From Desulfovibrio piger ATCC 29098 (GTDB taxonomy: Bacteria > Desulfobacterota > Desulfovibrionia > Desulfovibrionales > Desulfovibrionaceae), in contig NZ_DS996359.1 of the NCBI RefSeq assembly GCF_000156375.1, positions 885,522 through 949,521 on the forward strand: a stretch of 64,000 bases of DNA. The letters run 5' to 3'. Of the stretch, positions 25,380 through 35,478 are shown piece by piece; within the stretch, counting starts at the first letter, position 1; the number at the start of each line of letters is the position of its first letter. Both the position numbers and the translations under genes were made by a program. The notes under the pieces were generated by a model. It was given only the letters and a program-made list of their open reading frames with translations, had not been told where the DNA came from and ran no database searches.

Positions 25380-26693
25380 ATGGCATCAGCATCGGTTAAT
25401 CCCCTCGGACAATCTTCTCTGGCCAAGCGCCTGGGCTGGACCTTCCTCCTTCTGTGCTGCTACAGAATCGGTGTGCATGTGCCCATCCCCGGTGTGGATG
25501 CCGCGGCCCTGGCCGCGTATTTCAAAAGCCTGTCGGGAACGTTGTTCGACATGTTCGACATGTTCTCCGGTGGCGGCCTGTCCAACGTGTCCGTCTTCTC
25601 TCTGGGTGTCATGCCCTACATCTCGGCGTCCATCATCATGCAGCTCCTGCAGGTGGTGAGCCCCGATATCAAGCGCATGGCCAAGGAAGAAGGCCAGGCC
25701 GGACGCCGCAAGATAACCCAGTACACCCGTTACCTGACCGTACTGATCACCCTGGTGCAGGGCCTGTTCATCTCCATCGGGCTCGAATCCATGACCAGCC
25801 CCGACGGCACGCCCATCGTGCTCAATGCGGGCTGGCATTTCCGCATGGTGACCATGGCCACCTTCACGGCCGGTTCCATGCTCGTCATGTGGCTGGGTGA
25901 GCAGATCACTGAGCGCGGCATCGGCAACGGCATCTCCCTGATCATCTTCTGCGGTATCGTGGTGGGCATCCCGCGCGGCATCATGCAGTCCATGGACCTC
26001 ATCAAGTCCGGCAGCATGAGCATCTTCCTCGCGGTCATCATCGTGCTGCTCATGGCCGCCGTGCTGACGGCCATCGTGTTCGTGGAGCGTGCCCAGCGCC
26101 GTATCCCCATCAGCTACGCCAAGCGCCAGATCGGACGCAAGATGTTTGGCGGCCAGAACACGCACCTGCCCCTGCGCGTCAATACGGCGGGCGTCATCCC
26201 GCCCATTTTCGCCTCGTCGCTGCTGCTGTTCCCGGCCACGGTGGGCCAGTTCTCCACCAATGAATACGTCAGGATGGTCACGGACTTCTTTGCTCCGCAC
26301 GGCGTCCTGTACAATGTGCTCTATGTTGTCCTGATCTTCTTCTTCTGCTACTTCTACACGGCCATCATCATCGATCCGAAGGATATGGCCGAGAACCTGA
26401 AGAAGAACGGCGGCTTCGTCCCCGGCATCCGCCCCGGCGAACGCACCCAGGAATACATCGACACCGTACTCTCGCGTCTGACCCTGAGCGGCGCGGTGTA
26501 CATCTCGGCCATTTCCCTGCTGCCCATGCTCATGATTGCCAAGTTCAACGTGCCGTTCTACTTCGGTGGTACCAGCCTGCTGATCCTTGTCGGCGTGGCC
26601 ATGGACTTCATGAATCAGGTCGAGTCCCACATGATCTCAACCCAGTACCAGGGGTTGATGAACAAGGCGGCCCGCAAGGGCGGCCGCATGTAA
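25380..26693 (+). CDS. secY: Preprotein translocase subunit SecY
   Basis: The 437-residue, ten-helix channel protein conducts Sec-dependent secretion and insertion. Family markers include RIGVHVPIPGVD, FSLGVMPYISASIIMQLL (plug and pore region), GIGNGISLIIFCGIV and the cytosolic loop FVERAQRRIPISYAKRQ. It works with FtsY, encoded upstream. The start has only a weak ribosome-binding site. Map follows after 25 bases. Confidence 0.98.
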   Translation: MASASVNPLGQSSLAKRLGWTFLLLCCYRIGVHVPIPGVDAAALAAYFKSLSGTLFDMFDMFSGGGLSNVSVFSLGVMPYISASIIMQLLQVVSPDIKRMAKEEGQAGRRKITQYTRYLTVLITLVQGLFISIGLESMTSPDGTPIVLNAGWHFRMVTMATFTAGSMLVMWLGEQITERGIGNGISLIIFCGIVVGIPRGIMQSMDLIKSGSMSIFLAVIIVLLMAAVLTAIVFVERAQRRIPISYAKRQIGRKMFGGQNTHLPLRVNTAGVIPPIFASSLLLFPATVGQFSTNEYVRMVTDFFAPHGVLYNVLYVVLIFFFCYFYTAIIIDPKDMAENLKKNGGFVPGIRPGERTQEYIDTVLSRLTLSGAVYISAISLLPMLMIAKFNVPFYFGGTSLLILVGVAMDFMNQVESHMISTQYQGLMNKAARKGGRM

Positions 26694-26718
26694 TTCTGGC
26701 AAAGAGAGCTGGAAAGTC

Positions 26719-27513
26719 ATGAAGAAGTATCAAGGCGCATTCATCAAAAATGAGCGGGAGATCGCCTGCCTGCGCGAGGCCAACCGTATGGTGGCCAACA
26801 TCCTGGATGCCATCGGCGATATCGTCAAGCCGGGCGAGACGACCATGCGCTTTGAAGAACTGGCGCGTGACATGTGCGCCGATTATAAAGTGAAACCGGC
26901 CTTTTTGGGCTATTACGGCTACCCCTACGCCACATGCTGCTCGGTCAACGAGCAGGTGGTCCACGGTTTTCCCTCCCCGCGGCTGCTTGAGGAAGGGGAC
27001 ATCGTCAGCGTCGACATGGGCGTGGTCTTTGAAGGTTTTGTGGGCGACGCTGCGCGCACCTTCCCTGTGGGCAAGGTGAGCGAGGAAGCCTGCAAGCTCA
27101 TGCGCGTCACGGAGGAGAGCCTCTATGTCGGCATCGAGCAGGCGCGTGCCGGTAACGATGTCTATGCCATCGGTATGGCCGTGCAGAACTATGTGGAAGC
27201 CGCCGGTTTCAATGTCGTGCGTCAGTATGTGGGCCACGGTGTTGGCGCCAAGATGCACGAAAAGCCGGAAGTCCCCAACTATCACCCCGGTGGCCGTGGG
27301 CTGACCCTGCGTAACGGCATGGTCATCGCCATTGAGCCCATGGTCACCGCCGGCAGCTACGAGGTGGACGTTCTGGAAGACAAATGGACTGCTGTGACAC
27401 GCGACCGCCGACTGGCTGCGCATTTTGAACACAGTGTAGCCATTACGCCGGACGGGCCCCGGATCCTGAGCATTTCGGACCGCGGCCTGAACCGGACGAC
27501 AATTGGTTGTTGA
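26719..27513 (+). CDS. map: Type I methionine aminopeptidase
   Basis: The 264-residue enzyme removes the initiator methionine. The five metal ligands are visible: Asp in SVDMGVVFEGFVGDAART (two), His in QYVGHGVG, and Glu in IAIEPMVTAGSY and in AAHFEHSVAI. The gene follows secY as in many bacteria, but adk is absent between them. Confidence 0.96.
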   Translation: MKKYQGAFIKNEREIACLREANRMVANILDAIGDIVKPGETTMRFEELARDMCADYKVKPAFLGYYGYPYATCCSVNEQVVHGFPSPRLLEEGDIVSVDMGVVFEGFVGDAARTFPVGKVSEEACKLMRVTEESLYVGIEQARAGNDVYAIGMAVQNYVEAAGFNVVRQYVGHGVGAKMHEKPEVPNYHPGGRGLTLRNGMVIAIEPMVTAGSYEVDVLEDKWTAVTRDRRLAAHFEHSVAITPDGPRILSISDRGLNRTTIGC

Positions 27514-27662
27514 CAGAGCAGGTAAAGATGGATAAAGGTTTCTGTTCCCGCTGCTAATGAGCGGTGAGCAGCCGTATTGACCGGGTTTGTGTTGTGCTTC
27601 CGGCAGCGGCAAACCTTGGTCACGCAAAGCCGGATGGCTTTGCCACTCATTGGAGACGAATC

Positions 27663-27776
27663 ATGAAAGTCAGACCTTCCGTCAAAAAAATATGCCCCAA
27701 GTGCAAGGTGATCCGGCGCAAGGGTGTTCTTCGAGTTATCTGCGAAAACCCCCGGCACAAGCAGCGCCAGGGCTAG
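27663..27776 (+). CDS. rpmJ: 50S ribosomal protein L36 (zinc type)
   Basis: The 37-residue L36 reads [20 protein letters not shown] at the start. Zinc ligands Cys11, Cys14, Cys27 and His32 are all present. It lies 149 bases after map. infA, often found here, is absent. Confidence 0.97.
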
Positions 27777-27791
27777 GGCAGGAGACGTACT

Positions 27792-28160
27792 GTGGCGAGA
27801 ATTGCAGGTGTTGATTTGCCTCGTGGCAAACGTGTGGACATTGCGCTCACCTATATCTATGGCATCGGCCGTGCTACGGCCCTGCAGATCCTGAGCACCA
27901 CCGGTGTGAACTGGGAGCGCAACATTGATGATCTTTCCGCCGACGAAGTGAACGAGATCCGTAAGGAACTCGAACAGAACTACAAGGTGGAAGGCGACCT
28001 CCGTCGCGAGATCTCTACCAATATCAAGCGCCTCATGGACATCGGCTGCTTCCGTGGCCTGCGCCATCGTCGCGGCCTGCCCGTGCACGGTCAGCGCACC
28101 CACACCAATGCGCGTACCCGCAAGGGGCCCCGTCGCGGTGTGGTGGGCAAGAAGAAGTAG
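27792..28160 (+). CDS. rpsM: 30S ribosomal protein S13
   Basis: The 122-residue S13 starts [20 protein letters not shown] and ends in the basic tail typical of contacts with P-site tRNA ([16 protein letters not shown]). Confidence 0.98.
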   Translation: MARIAGVDLPRGKRVDIALTYIYGIGRATALQILSTTGVNWERNIDDLSADEVNEIRKELEQNYKVEGDLRREISTNIKRLMDIGCFRGLRHRRGLPVHGQRTHTNARTRKGPRRGVVGKKK

Positions 28161-28205
28161 GGCGCATTCCTTTTCACGCGAATTTAGCCAGATTGAGGTA
28201 ATATC

Positions 28206-28595
28206 ATGGCCAGACCCAAGAAAGTGGTCAAGAAAAGAGAAAAGAAGAACGTGCCCGTGGGCATTGCCCACATCCAGGCTTCGTTCAACAATACCATCAT
28301 CACCTTTACGGACACTCGCGGCAACGCCATCAGCTGGGCCTCTTCCGGCCAGAGCGGTTTCAAGGGTTCCCGCAAGTCCACCCCCTTCGCTGCCCAGGTT
28401 GCTGCCGAAACTGCCGCCCGTAAGGCCCAGGACAACGGCATGCGCACCGTGGGTGTGTATGTGAAGGGCCCCGGCTCCGGTCGTGAAGCCGCCATGCGCG
28501 CCATTGCCGCTGTTGGCTTCCGGGTTGCTTTCATCCGCGACGTTACGCCCATCCCCCACAATGGTTGCCGGCCGCCCAAGCGCCGTCGCGTGTAG
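28206..28595 (+). CDS. rpsK: 30S ribosomal protein S11
   Basis: The 129-residue S11 has [19 protein letters not shown] and the C-terminal [20 protein letters not shown]. It contacts the mRNA exit and S7. Confidence 0.98.
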   Translation: MARPKKVVKKREKKNVPVGIAHIQASFNNTIITFTDTRGNAISWASSGQSGFKGSRKSTPFAAQVAAETAARKAQDNGMRTVGVYVKGPGSGREAAMRAIAAVGFRVAFIRDVTPIPHNGCRPPKRRRV

Positions 28596-28642
28596 TTGGC
28601 TGCCCGAGAGGCAGTGGTAATCAACGCAAGAGGATTCTTCAA

Positions 28643-29269
28643 ATGGCCAAATATACTGAAGCCAAATGCCGCATTTGCCGTCGCGAGGGCTGCAAGCTCT
28701 TCCTGAAGGGCGACCGCTGCTTTACCGACAAGTGCGCTTATGATCGCCGTCCCTACGCTCCTGGCCAGCACGGCCGTGCGCGTAAGAAAGTCAGCGAATA
28801 CGCCGTCCAGCTGCGCGAGAAGCAGAAGACCCGCCGCAGTTACGGTATCCTGGAAAAGCAGTTCCGTGGATACTTCGAAAAGGCTGAAATGCAGAAGGGC
28901 GTCACCGGTACCAACCTGCTGGTGATCCTGGAACGCCGCCTGGACAACGTGGTGTACCGTCTCGGTTTCGCCAACTCCCGTAACCAGGCCCGTCAGCTGG
29001 TGCGTCACGGCATCTTCACCCTCAATGGCCACAAGGTGACCATCCCCTCGCTGCAGGTGCGCGTGGGCGATACCATCGAAGTGCCCGAAAAGAACCGCAA
29101 AATCCCCGTTCTGGCCGAAGCCCAGGAAGTCATCGCCCGCCGCGGTTGCCCCGCCTGGCTGGAAGCCGACGGCGCCGCTTTCAAGGGCACCGTGAAGGCT
29201 CTGCCGCAGCGTGACGACATCCAGTTCCCGGTCAATGAACAGCTGATCGTTGAACTTTACTCGAAATAA
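28643..29269 (+). CDS. rpsD: 30S ribosomal protein S4 (zinc type)
   Basis: The 208-residue S4 has zinc ligands Cys9, Cys12, Cys26 and Cys31 at the N-terminus and an S4 RNA-binding domain from about residue 98 ([20 protein letters not shown]). The frame is open 26 codons upstream, but AGAGGA before the ATG at 28643 and the conserved MAKYTEAKC set the start. S4 represses the alpha operon in E. coli. Confidence 0.98.
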   Translation: MAKYTEAKCRICRREGCKLFLKGDRCFTDKCAYDRRPYAPGQHGRARKKVSEYAVQLREKQKTRRSYGILEKQFRGYFEKAEMQKGVTGTNLLVILERRLDNVVYRLGFANSRNQARQLVRHGIFTLNGHKVTIPSLQVRVGDTIEVPEKNRKIPVLAEAQEVIARRGCPAWLEADGAAFKGTVKALPQRDDIQFPVNEQLIVELYSK

Positions 29270-29280
29270 GCGGGGGCTTC

Positions 29281-30324
29281 ATGCTTATCAAACAGGGCGA
29301 ACGCCTTATCAATGCGCGCAACTGGAACGAGCTCGTCAAGCCCGACCAGATCCTGCGCGACGAAGACACGGCCAGCAGCACGCACGGCAAGTTTGTTTGC
29401 GAACCGCTGGAGAGAGGTTACGGCACCACCATCGGCAATGCCATGCGTCGTGTGCTGCTTGCCTCCCTGCAGGGTGCTGCCTTTGTGTCTGTGAAGATTA
29501 CCGGCGTGCAGCATGAGTTCACCACCATCCACGGCGTCCTCGAAGACGTCACCGACGTGGTGCTGAACATCAAGCAGGTGCGTCTGCGCATGGACACGGA
29601 CGAACCGCAGCGCCTGACGCTTCGCGTTGACAGCAAAGGGCCTGTTACGGCCGCCCAGATTCAGGCCAATCAGCATGTGACCGTGCTCAATCCTGAACAG
29701 CACATCGCCACCCTCACCGAGGACGTGGTGCTGGAGATGGAATTTGAAGTGCGCATGGGTAAGGGCTATGTGCCTGCCGACATGCACGAAGGTCTGGCCG
29801 ATGAAATCGGTTTGATTAAGCTGGACTCCTCCTTCTCGCCGGTTCGCAAGGTCGCCTACGCTGTGGAACAGGCTCGTGTGGGTCAGATGACCAACTACGA
29901 CCGCCTGATCCTGGAAGTGTGGACCGACGGCTCGCTGACCCCTGAAGATGCCATCGCGTACAGCGCCAAGATCATCAAGGATCAGATCTCGGTGTTCATC
30001 AACTTCGATGAACGTGTGTCCGGTGACATGCGTCACGGCAGCAGCGACAGCGGCGAGACCAACGAGCATCTCTTCAAGAGCATCGACGATCTCGAGCTTT
30101 CGGTGCGCGCCACCAACTGCCTGCGCAGTGCCAACATCGCGCTGGTGGGCGAACTGGTGCAGCGTTCCGAGGCTGAAATGCTCAAAACCAAGAACTTCGG
30201 CCGTAAATCTCTGGACGAGATCAAGGAAGTCCTGCACGACATGGGCCTTGATTTCGGCATGAAGGTTGACGGTTTCGAAAAGAAATATCAGGACTGGAAA
30301 AGGAAGCAGCAAAATGAGGCATAG
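29281..30324 (+). CDS. rpoA: RNA polymerase alpha subunit
   Basis: The 347-residue protein has both domains: the assembly domain ([20 protein letters not shown]) and the C-terminal DNA- and activator-binding domain ([16 protein letters not shown] and [17 protein letters not shown]). It overlaps the start of rplQ by 11 bases, so the two are translationally coupled. Confidence 0.98.
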   Translation: MLIKQGERLINARNWNELVKPDQILRDEDTASSTHGKFVCEPLERGYGTTIGNAMRRVLLASLQGAAFVSVKITGVQHEFTTIHGVLEDVTDVVLNIKQVRLRMDTDEPQRLTLRVDSKGPVTAAQIQANQHVTVLNPEQHIATLTEDVVLEMEFEVRMGKGYVPADMHEGLADEIGLIKLDSSFSPVRKVAYAVEQARVGQMTNYDRLILEVWTDGSLTPEDAIAYSAKIIKDQISVFINFDERVSGDMRHGSSDSGETNEHLFKSIDDLELSVRATNCLRSANIALVGELVQRSEAEMLKTKNFGRKSLDEIKEVLHDMGLDFGMKVDGFEKKYQDWKRKQQNEA

Positions 30325-30718
30325 CAATTCCGGCAAAAAACTTTCGCGGACGCCTGCGCACCGTAAGGCCCTGTTGCACAATCTCGCCAAGGCGCTGCTT
30401 ATCCACGGCCGCATCCGCACCACCGAAGTGAAAGCCAAGGAACTCCGCGGCGTTGTCGAGCCGCTGATCTCCCTGGCCAAGCGCAACGACCTGCACGCCC
30501 GCCGTCTGGCTTACCGCGTGCTGTGCGACTACGCTCTGGTTAAGCGCCTGTTTGACGAAATTGGTCCCCAGTTCGCCGGTGTGCCTGGTGGTTACACCCG
30601 CGTGATGAAGCTGGCCATGCCCCGCAAGGGCGATAACGCTCCCATGGCCATCATCGAACTGACCCGCCTGCCCGAAGCCAAGACGGAAGCTCCCGCCAAG
30701 GCTGAAAGCGCCGAGTAG
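30314..30718 (+). CDS. rplQ: 50S ribosomal protein L17
   Basis: The 134-residue L17 starts [20 protein letters not shown] at an ATG inside the end of rpoA. It ends in an alanine/lysine/glutamate-rich tail ([14 protein letters not shown]). It closes the alpha operon just before a strong terminator. Confidence 0.97.
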   Translation: MRHSNSGKKLSRTPAHRKALLHNLAKALLIHGRIRTTEVKAKELRGVVEPLISLAKRNDLHARRLAYRVLCDYALVKRLFDEIGPQFAGVPGGYTRVMKLAMPRKGDNAPMAIIELTRLPEAKTEAPAKAESAE

Positions 30719-30767
30719 TTCCGATGACCGTGTCCGGCTCCGGCCGGATGAGGGAAAAGGATACAAG

Positions 30768-30793
30768 GGCCCCCGCAAGGGGGCCTTTTTGCG
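30768..30793 (+). terminator. Terminator of the ribosomal supercluster
   Basis: The stem GGCCCCC / GGGGGCC closes on the loop GCAA and is followed by TTTTT. Confidence 0.95.
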
Positions 30794-31216
30794 TTCTTGG
30801 GACAAAGTCCGGGGAGAAGAGGAGGGGGGCGCCCGCACGGCAGGGTACTGCCATTCCTGTTCCCGTCCTGTGGTATGGATACCGCTGATTCGGAAAGATG
30901 AAGAGAGTGCCGGCCCGCCCTTCCTCTGTTCTCTCTCCCTCTAACAGCTGCCCCTGCATCCTCGAACCACTGATCGACAAGGCAAGGCATCACGCTGCGG
31001 GCAGCCTGCGGGAGTGGACTTCTCGTGCATGGCCGATGATTTTGTCCCTGCTGTTGTCTTTCTGAAGACCCGCTTTCCTGTGCCGGTGCTGTTCGTTCTC
31101 TCGTGTCTCTTCCTTTGTTCCAGAGCGCAGCCTGGTGGCCTGAAGGCCTTCGCTCCTGTGGGTACGGCTTTGCCGATGGCGGGCTGCTCTGCACTGGCCT
31201 GCTTCTGAAGCGCGCG
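30794..31216. other. Non-coding stretch between rplQ and the selD region
   Basis: No gene is recognised. Short open frames on both strands lack ribosome-binding sites and family resemblance. It is followed by hairpin element e. Confidence 0.5.
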
Positions 31217-31294
31217 TTTTGAGGGGAGTGGGGGTGTTTGAGGGGGCGAGGGGAAACTTTTCGGCGCTAGGAAAAGTTCCCCTCGCCCCCTCAA
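31217..31294 (-). repeat. Intergenic hairpin with C-rich tail, copy e (orphan)
   Basis: TTGAGGGGGCGAGGGG and AAACTTTTC pair with GAAAAGTT and CCCCTCGCCCCCTCAA, a stem of more than 20 bp. On the minus strand the tail is CACCCCCACTCCCCTC followed by AAAAC. Unlike the other copies, it has no minus-strand gene ending in front of it. Confidence 0.65.
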
Positions 31295-31422
31295 CAACAC
31301 ATTCTTGATGTGCATCCTCCAGCCCCTTTCCCGGCATGACTTGCCAGCAGGGGGGCTTTCATGGCATGGACGGCCTGTGCCTGTGTGGCATCTTTTTATT
31401 TTTCAACAAAGCGAGGTTCATC

Positions 31423-32481
31423 ATGAAGTTGCTGGAAAAGGCCCGGGCCGCCGGCTGAGCGGCAAAAATGGCTCCAGGGGCCCTGGAGCAGCTTTTGCGG
31501 GGCCTCGCGCCCCGTGGATCGTCGGATCTGGAACAGCGCGTCATTGCCGGGCGTGCCCGTAACGAGGACGCCGTGGTCGTGCGCATGCCTGCGGGCAAGG
31601 CCATCGTACAGACCGTGGACATCCTGGCGCCCATCGTCAACGATGCCTTCTGGTTCGGCCGCATCGCGGCCTGCAATGCCCTGTCGGATGTCTATGCGCT
31701 GGGCGGGCAGCCCTGGTGCGCCATGAACGTGGCTTTTTTCCCCACCTGCCTGACCGAGAACGATCCCGAGAACATCCTGGCCAATATCCTGCGCGGCGGC
31801 ATGGATGCCCTGGAAGAAGCCGGGGCCGTGCTGGCCGGCGGGCATACGGTGCAGGACGACGAGCTCAAGTACGGCATGGCCGTGACCGGCGTCATCGCCC
31901 CTGAGCATGTGGCCGCCAATGACAAACTGCGGCCCGGCCTGCGCCTGCTGCTGACCAAGCCGCTGGGCACGGGTATCCTGGCTACCGGTGTCAAGGCGCG
32001 CTGGGACGATCATGAAGAAAGCGAAGCCCTGCTGCAGCGCTGGTGCGGACGCCTCAACCGTATCCCCGGGGAGGCCATCGCCCACTTCCGCATCCCGGCC
32101 GCCACGGACATCACCGGCTTTGGCTTGGGCGGCCATCTGCTGGAGATGGCGCAGGCCTCGGGTGTCTGCGTATCGTTGCGGACGGAAGCCCTGCCGCTGC
32201 TGCCCCACGCGCTGGAGTATGCCCGCATGGGCCTCATCCCGGCGGGCAGCCATCTCAACCGCACCCACTGTGCTCCTGCCGTGGATGTGGCGTCTTCGGT
32301 AGATGAGGCGGTGGAAAGCATCGTGTTCGATGCCCAGACTTCGGGCGGCATCGTGCTGGCCGTGCCGGACGCTGAGATGGCTACGGTACGTGACTGGCTG
32401 GAGGCCAGAGGCGAGCTGGCCGTGGAGATCGGCGAGGTGCTGGAGGCGCGTCCCGACGGCAAGTATTTGCAGCTGCGGTAG
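31423..32481 (+). CDS. selD: Selenide, water dikinase SelD, a selenocysteine-containing protein
   Basis: SelD makes selenophosphate from selenide and ATP for selenocysteine and selenouridine synthesis. The real frame starts at the ATG at 31423 (GAGG six bases upstream) and contains an in-frame TGA at 31456-31458 as codon 12. It reads MKLLEKARAAG-Sec-AAKMAPGALE. The Sec takes the place of the catalytic Cys of E. coli SelD, with the essential Lys three residues later, as in that enzyme. A SECIS-type hairpin lies directly downstream. The rest is typical SelD: RNEDAVVV, TVDILAPIVNDAFWFGRIAA, NALSDVYALGG and ITGFGLGGHLLEM. Total length is 352 residues. A start at the ATG 31468 would drop the active site and is wrong. 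Confidence 0.93.
31456..31488 (+). promoter_or_regulatory. UGA selenocysteine codon and bacterial SECIS hairpin of selD
   Basis: TGA is followed after 13 bases by the stem CTCCAG / CTGGAG with loop GGGCC. The loop GG begins 20 bases after the UGA, close to the spacing in E. coli fdhF. The GG in the loop matches the feature recognised by SelB. Confidence 0.85.
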
Positions 32482-32699
32482 CAGGGGAGAGGCTCAGGCC
32501 CCTCATGTGCCGCAGGCAAGGCGGGAGCCTTTCCCAGTCACGATCCCGGGCTTGCCACGGTTCTCCCCGGAAAGGTGGCATGCCGGAAGAGCCGAGTCCC
32601 CGCCAGCGACCCTGTGGCAAGGTTCGGGAACGTCTGTGTTCCTGTCGCCGGTTCCCGTGTCCCCTCCTGTCCGGTACTGAGGGGAGGGCTGGCCGAGGC

Positions 32700-32728
32700 T
32701 TGCGGGAAAGGGGTGTCTGTGGTATAAA
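32700..32728 (+). promoter_or_regulatory. Sigma-70 promoter of tRNA-Leu
   Basis: TTGCGG and TATAAA are separated by exactly 17 bases, 10 bases before the tRNA. Confidence 0.75.
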
Positions 32729-32738
32729 AGTCATCTTT

Positions 32739-32822
32739 GCGAGAGTGGCGGAATTGGTAGACGCACTGGACTTAGAATCCAGCGGTTTATCCATACGGGT
32801 TCAAGTCCCGTCTCTCGCACCA
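32739..32822 (+). tRNA. tRNA-Leu (anticodon TAG)
   Basis: The 84-base class II tRNA has acceptor stem GCGAGAG / CTCTCGC, discriminator A with encoded CCA, D-arm GGCGGAATTGGTAGACGC, anticodon stem TGGA(C) / TCCA around TTAGAA (anticodon TAG, leucine), a variable arm and a T-arm with GGTTCAAGTCC. Confidence 0.96.
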
Positions 32823-32830
32823 GAATTTGC

Positions 32831-32872
32831 AAGGACGTCCCCGGCATGGCTGTGGGACGTCCTTGTTTTATC
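32831..32872 (+). terminator. Terminator after tRNA-Leu
   Basis: The arms AAGGACGTCCC / GGGACGTCCTT form an 11-bp stem followed by GTTTTAT. Confidence 0.9.
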
Positions 32873-33406
32873 TGACTCTCCGGAAAGCGCTTTTCCCATG
32901 CCCTGCCAGCGGAATACAGGGACATCCTGTGTCCCGGCGATGTCGCAGGCAGCAGTCCCCCTCGTCATAGAGCCGACGATCAGTCCATCTACAGTCTGCG
33001 ACGGGGTGGTGCTGCCCTTGAGCCGTCTCCTTCCGGGCCACAGCGGGCGATGCCGCAGCAGACCGCGGCACGGTTCTGGCCTCCCCCTGCCTGAGCCTGG
33101 GGGGCTTCCTTCCCCTTTCCCCGTTTCGCCAAAGGAACGCTTTCCATCTTGACCGGCACGCTTCCGTGCTTATCTTTGACGGCAGAGAGCTGTCGGGAGA
33201 CCGGCGCCCTGCCGCTTGAAATCCGCCCTTCTTTGGGCTATGAGAAGCGATTGTCGTGGCTGGCGAGTCCCTCGCCATGCCGGATGATGCGTGCCTTGCG
33301 CCGCATCATCATTCATAGAACTGCCGTGCGGCCCAGGTCGCGGTCGTCTTCGGGGCATCCCCGGGGCGCGGCGGAAAAAAGAGACTTTTCGTTAAAGGAG
33401 CGCCTC
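32873..33406 (+). promoter_or_regulatory. Region upstream of tig with a candidate promoter and leader
   Basis: No gene is seen. A promoter candidate, TTGACC at 33149 and TATCTT at 33171 (16 bases apart), would give a leader of about 230 bases. The leader contains a hairpin near 33283-33308 (ATGATGCG paired with CGCATCAT). Confidence 0.4.
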
Positions 33407-34729
33407 GTGGAATATACTGTTGAAGATTTGTCCCCGGTCAAGAAAAAGGTTGCCATCACCACTGATCCCAAGGAAGTGGAAGCCGCCATCATGGGCGCTG
33501 TCGCCCTGTACAAGACGTCTGTGCAGATTGACGGTTTCCGCAAGGGCAAGGTGCCCGCTTCCGTCATCGAACAGCGTTTCCGCGACCGCATCTACGAAGA
33601 GGCCCGCCAGGACCTCGTCAACGTGCACATCAATGAAGTGATGTCCAAGCTGAACGTGACCCCCGTCTCCGGCATCAACATGGTGGACGGCGAGCCTGTC
33701 ATGGAACGCGGCAAGGGCATGAACTACAGCATCGAGTTCGAAGTGCTGCCCACCTTCGATCTGCCTCCCTACGAAGGCATGGAAGTGGAGCAGGAAAAGA
33801 CCATCGTGGACGACGCTGAAGTGGAAGAAGTGGTGGAACGCATCCGCCGCGACCGCGCCAAGCTGGTGCCCGTGGACGGTGACGGCCCGGCCGTGGACGG
33901 CCAGGTGGCCAACATCGACTTCTGCGCCTACGAAAACGGCCAGCCCCTGGAAGGCATCAAGGCTGACGGCTTCGATCTGGCCCTGGGCGAAAAGCAGGCC
34001 CTGGAAGATTTCGAGAACCTGGTCAAGACCATCAAGCTGGGTTGCGAAGCCGAAGGCGACATCACCTTCCCCGAAGACTTCCTGGCCAAGGACCTGGCCG
34101 GCAAGACCGTGACCATGAAGGTCAAGGTGCATGCCATCAAGGAACGCCAGCTGCCCGCCGTGGATGACGAACTGGCCAAGGCCGTGGGCGTGGAAAACGT
34201 GGAAAAGCTCAAGGCCGGCATCCGCGAAAGCTACCGCTCCAGCCGCTACAACCTGAACAAGGGTTCCGCCCAGAAGTCCATGCTGGACAAGCTGGTGAAG
34301 ATGGTGGAATTCGAACTGCCGCCCAGCATGGTGGACGTGCAGGCCCGCACCCTGCTGGCCGACATGCGCGCTCGCATGGAACGCCAGGGCAAGAGCCTGG
34401 ATTCCCTGGGCAAGACCGAAGAAGAACTGCTGAAGGAAGTCCAGCCCCAGGCCGAAGAGATCACCCGCATGCAGGTGCTGCTGCTGGCCATCGCCAAGAA
34501 GGAAGGCCTGGACGTGAACGAGCAGGAAGTCAATGCCCAGCTCTACCAGCTGTGCATGCGCAGCGGCGAAGACTTCAAGCAGGTTCGCGAAGCCTATGAA
34601 AAGAGCGGCATGATCTTCACCCTGCGTGACCGCATCCTGGCCGACAAGGCCATGGACGCCATCTACGCCAAGGCCCAGGTGAAGGAAGTGGAGCCCAAGG
34701 CTGCTGAAAAGACTGAAGAAAACAACTAA
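33407..34729 (+). CDS. tig: Trigger factor, ribosome-associated chaperone and prolyl isomerase
   Basis: The 440-residue protein has the ribosome-binding domain with the signature [16 protein letters not shown], the FKBP-like domain (residues about 150-245) and the C-terminal chaperone arms. It docks on L23. The start is GTG at 33407 with AAAGGAG six bases upstream; upstream frame extension has no protein character. It heads the tig-clpP-clpX-lon group, a common order in proteobacteria. Confidence 0.96.
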   Translation: MEYTVEDLSPVKKKVAITTDPKEVEAAIMGAVALYKTSVQIDGFRKGKVPASVIEQRFRDRIYEEARQDLVNVHINEVMSKLNVTPVSGINMVDGEPVMERGKGMNYSIEFEVLPTFDLPPYEGMEVEQEKTIVDDAEVEEVVERIRRDRAKLVPVDGDGPAVDGQVANIDFCAYENGQPLEGIKADGFDLALGEKQALEDFENLVKTIKLGCEAEGDITFPEDFLAKDLAGKTVTMKVKVHAIKERQLPAVDDELAKAVGVENVEKLKAGIRESYRSSRYNLNKGSAQKSMLDKLVKMVEFELPPSMVDVQARTLLADMRARMERQGKSLDSLGKTEEELLKEVQPQAEEITRMQVLLLAIAKKEGLDVNEQEVNAQLYQLCMRSGEDFKQVREAYEKSGMIFTLRDRILADKAMDAIYAKAQVKEVEPKAAEKTEENN

Positions 34730-34872
34730 AGCGAGCGATGTCTGCACCACGGTGCAGATGTTTCCCGCATCTTTCCGGCGACGCTTCGTCGTCCGCTTTT
34801 GACGTACGCCGCGGCGGTTCTTCCGTCGCGGCGGCGTCGAATTTATACGGTTTAACTCACAGAGAGGTTTTC

Positions 34873-35475
34873 ATGTCCCTCGTCCCCATGGTCATCGAAA
34901 CCACTGGCCGTTCCGAACGTGCCTACGATATTTATTCCCGTCTGCTCAAGGATCGCATCATCCTGCTGAGCAGCGAAGTGAACGACACTGTGGCCTCCCT
35001 TGTCTGCGCCCAGCTCCTGTTCCTGGAATCCCAGGATCCGGAGAAGGAGATCAACCTGTACATCAATTCTCCCGGCGGCTCCGTGACCGCCGGTCTGGCC
35101 ATCTACGACACCATGCGTTACATCACCGCGCCCGTCAGCACGGTGTGCATGGGCCGGGCCGCCAGCATGGGGGCATTTTTGCTGGCTGCCGGGCAGAAGG
35201 GCATGCGCTACGCGCTGCCCAACAGCCAGATCATGATCCACCAGCCGCTGGGCGGCTTCCAGGGCCAGGCCACGGATGTGGACATCCACGCCCGCGAGAT
35301 GCTGCGCATCAAGGAACGCCTGAACACCATGCTGGCCGAGAACACCGGCAAGAGCTATGACGAGGTGGTCCGGGCCACGGAACGCGACAATTTCCTCACC
35401 CCCGAACAGGCCCTCGAATTCGGCATCATCGACCGGGTACTGGTATCGCGCAGCGATATGACGGAGAAAAACTAG
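34873..35475 (+). CDS. clpP: ATP-dependent Clp protease proteolytic subunit
   Basis: The 200-residue serine peptidase forms the ClpP barrel. The catalytic Ser lies in [14 protein letters not shown], the His in [10 protein letters not shown], and the Asp follows in the C-terminal third. The start is the ATG at 34873 with GAGAGG upstream. A 143-base spacer with two GC hairpins separates it from tig; clpX follows after three bases. Confidence 0.97.
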   Translation: MSLVPMVIETTGRSERAYDIYSRLLKDRIILLSSEVNDTVASLVCAQLLFLESQDPEKEINLYINSPGGSVTAGLAIYDTMRYITAPVSTVCMGRAASMGAFLLAAGQKGMRYALPNSQIMIHQPLGGFQGQATDVDIHAREMLRIKERLNTMLAENTGKSYDEVVRATERDNFLTPEQALEFGIIDRVLVSRSDMTEKN

Positions 35476-35478
35476 TCT

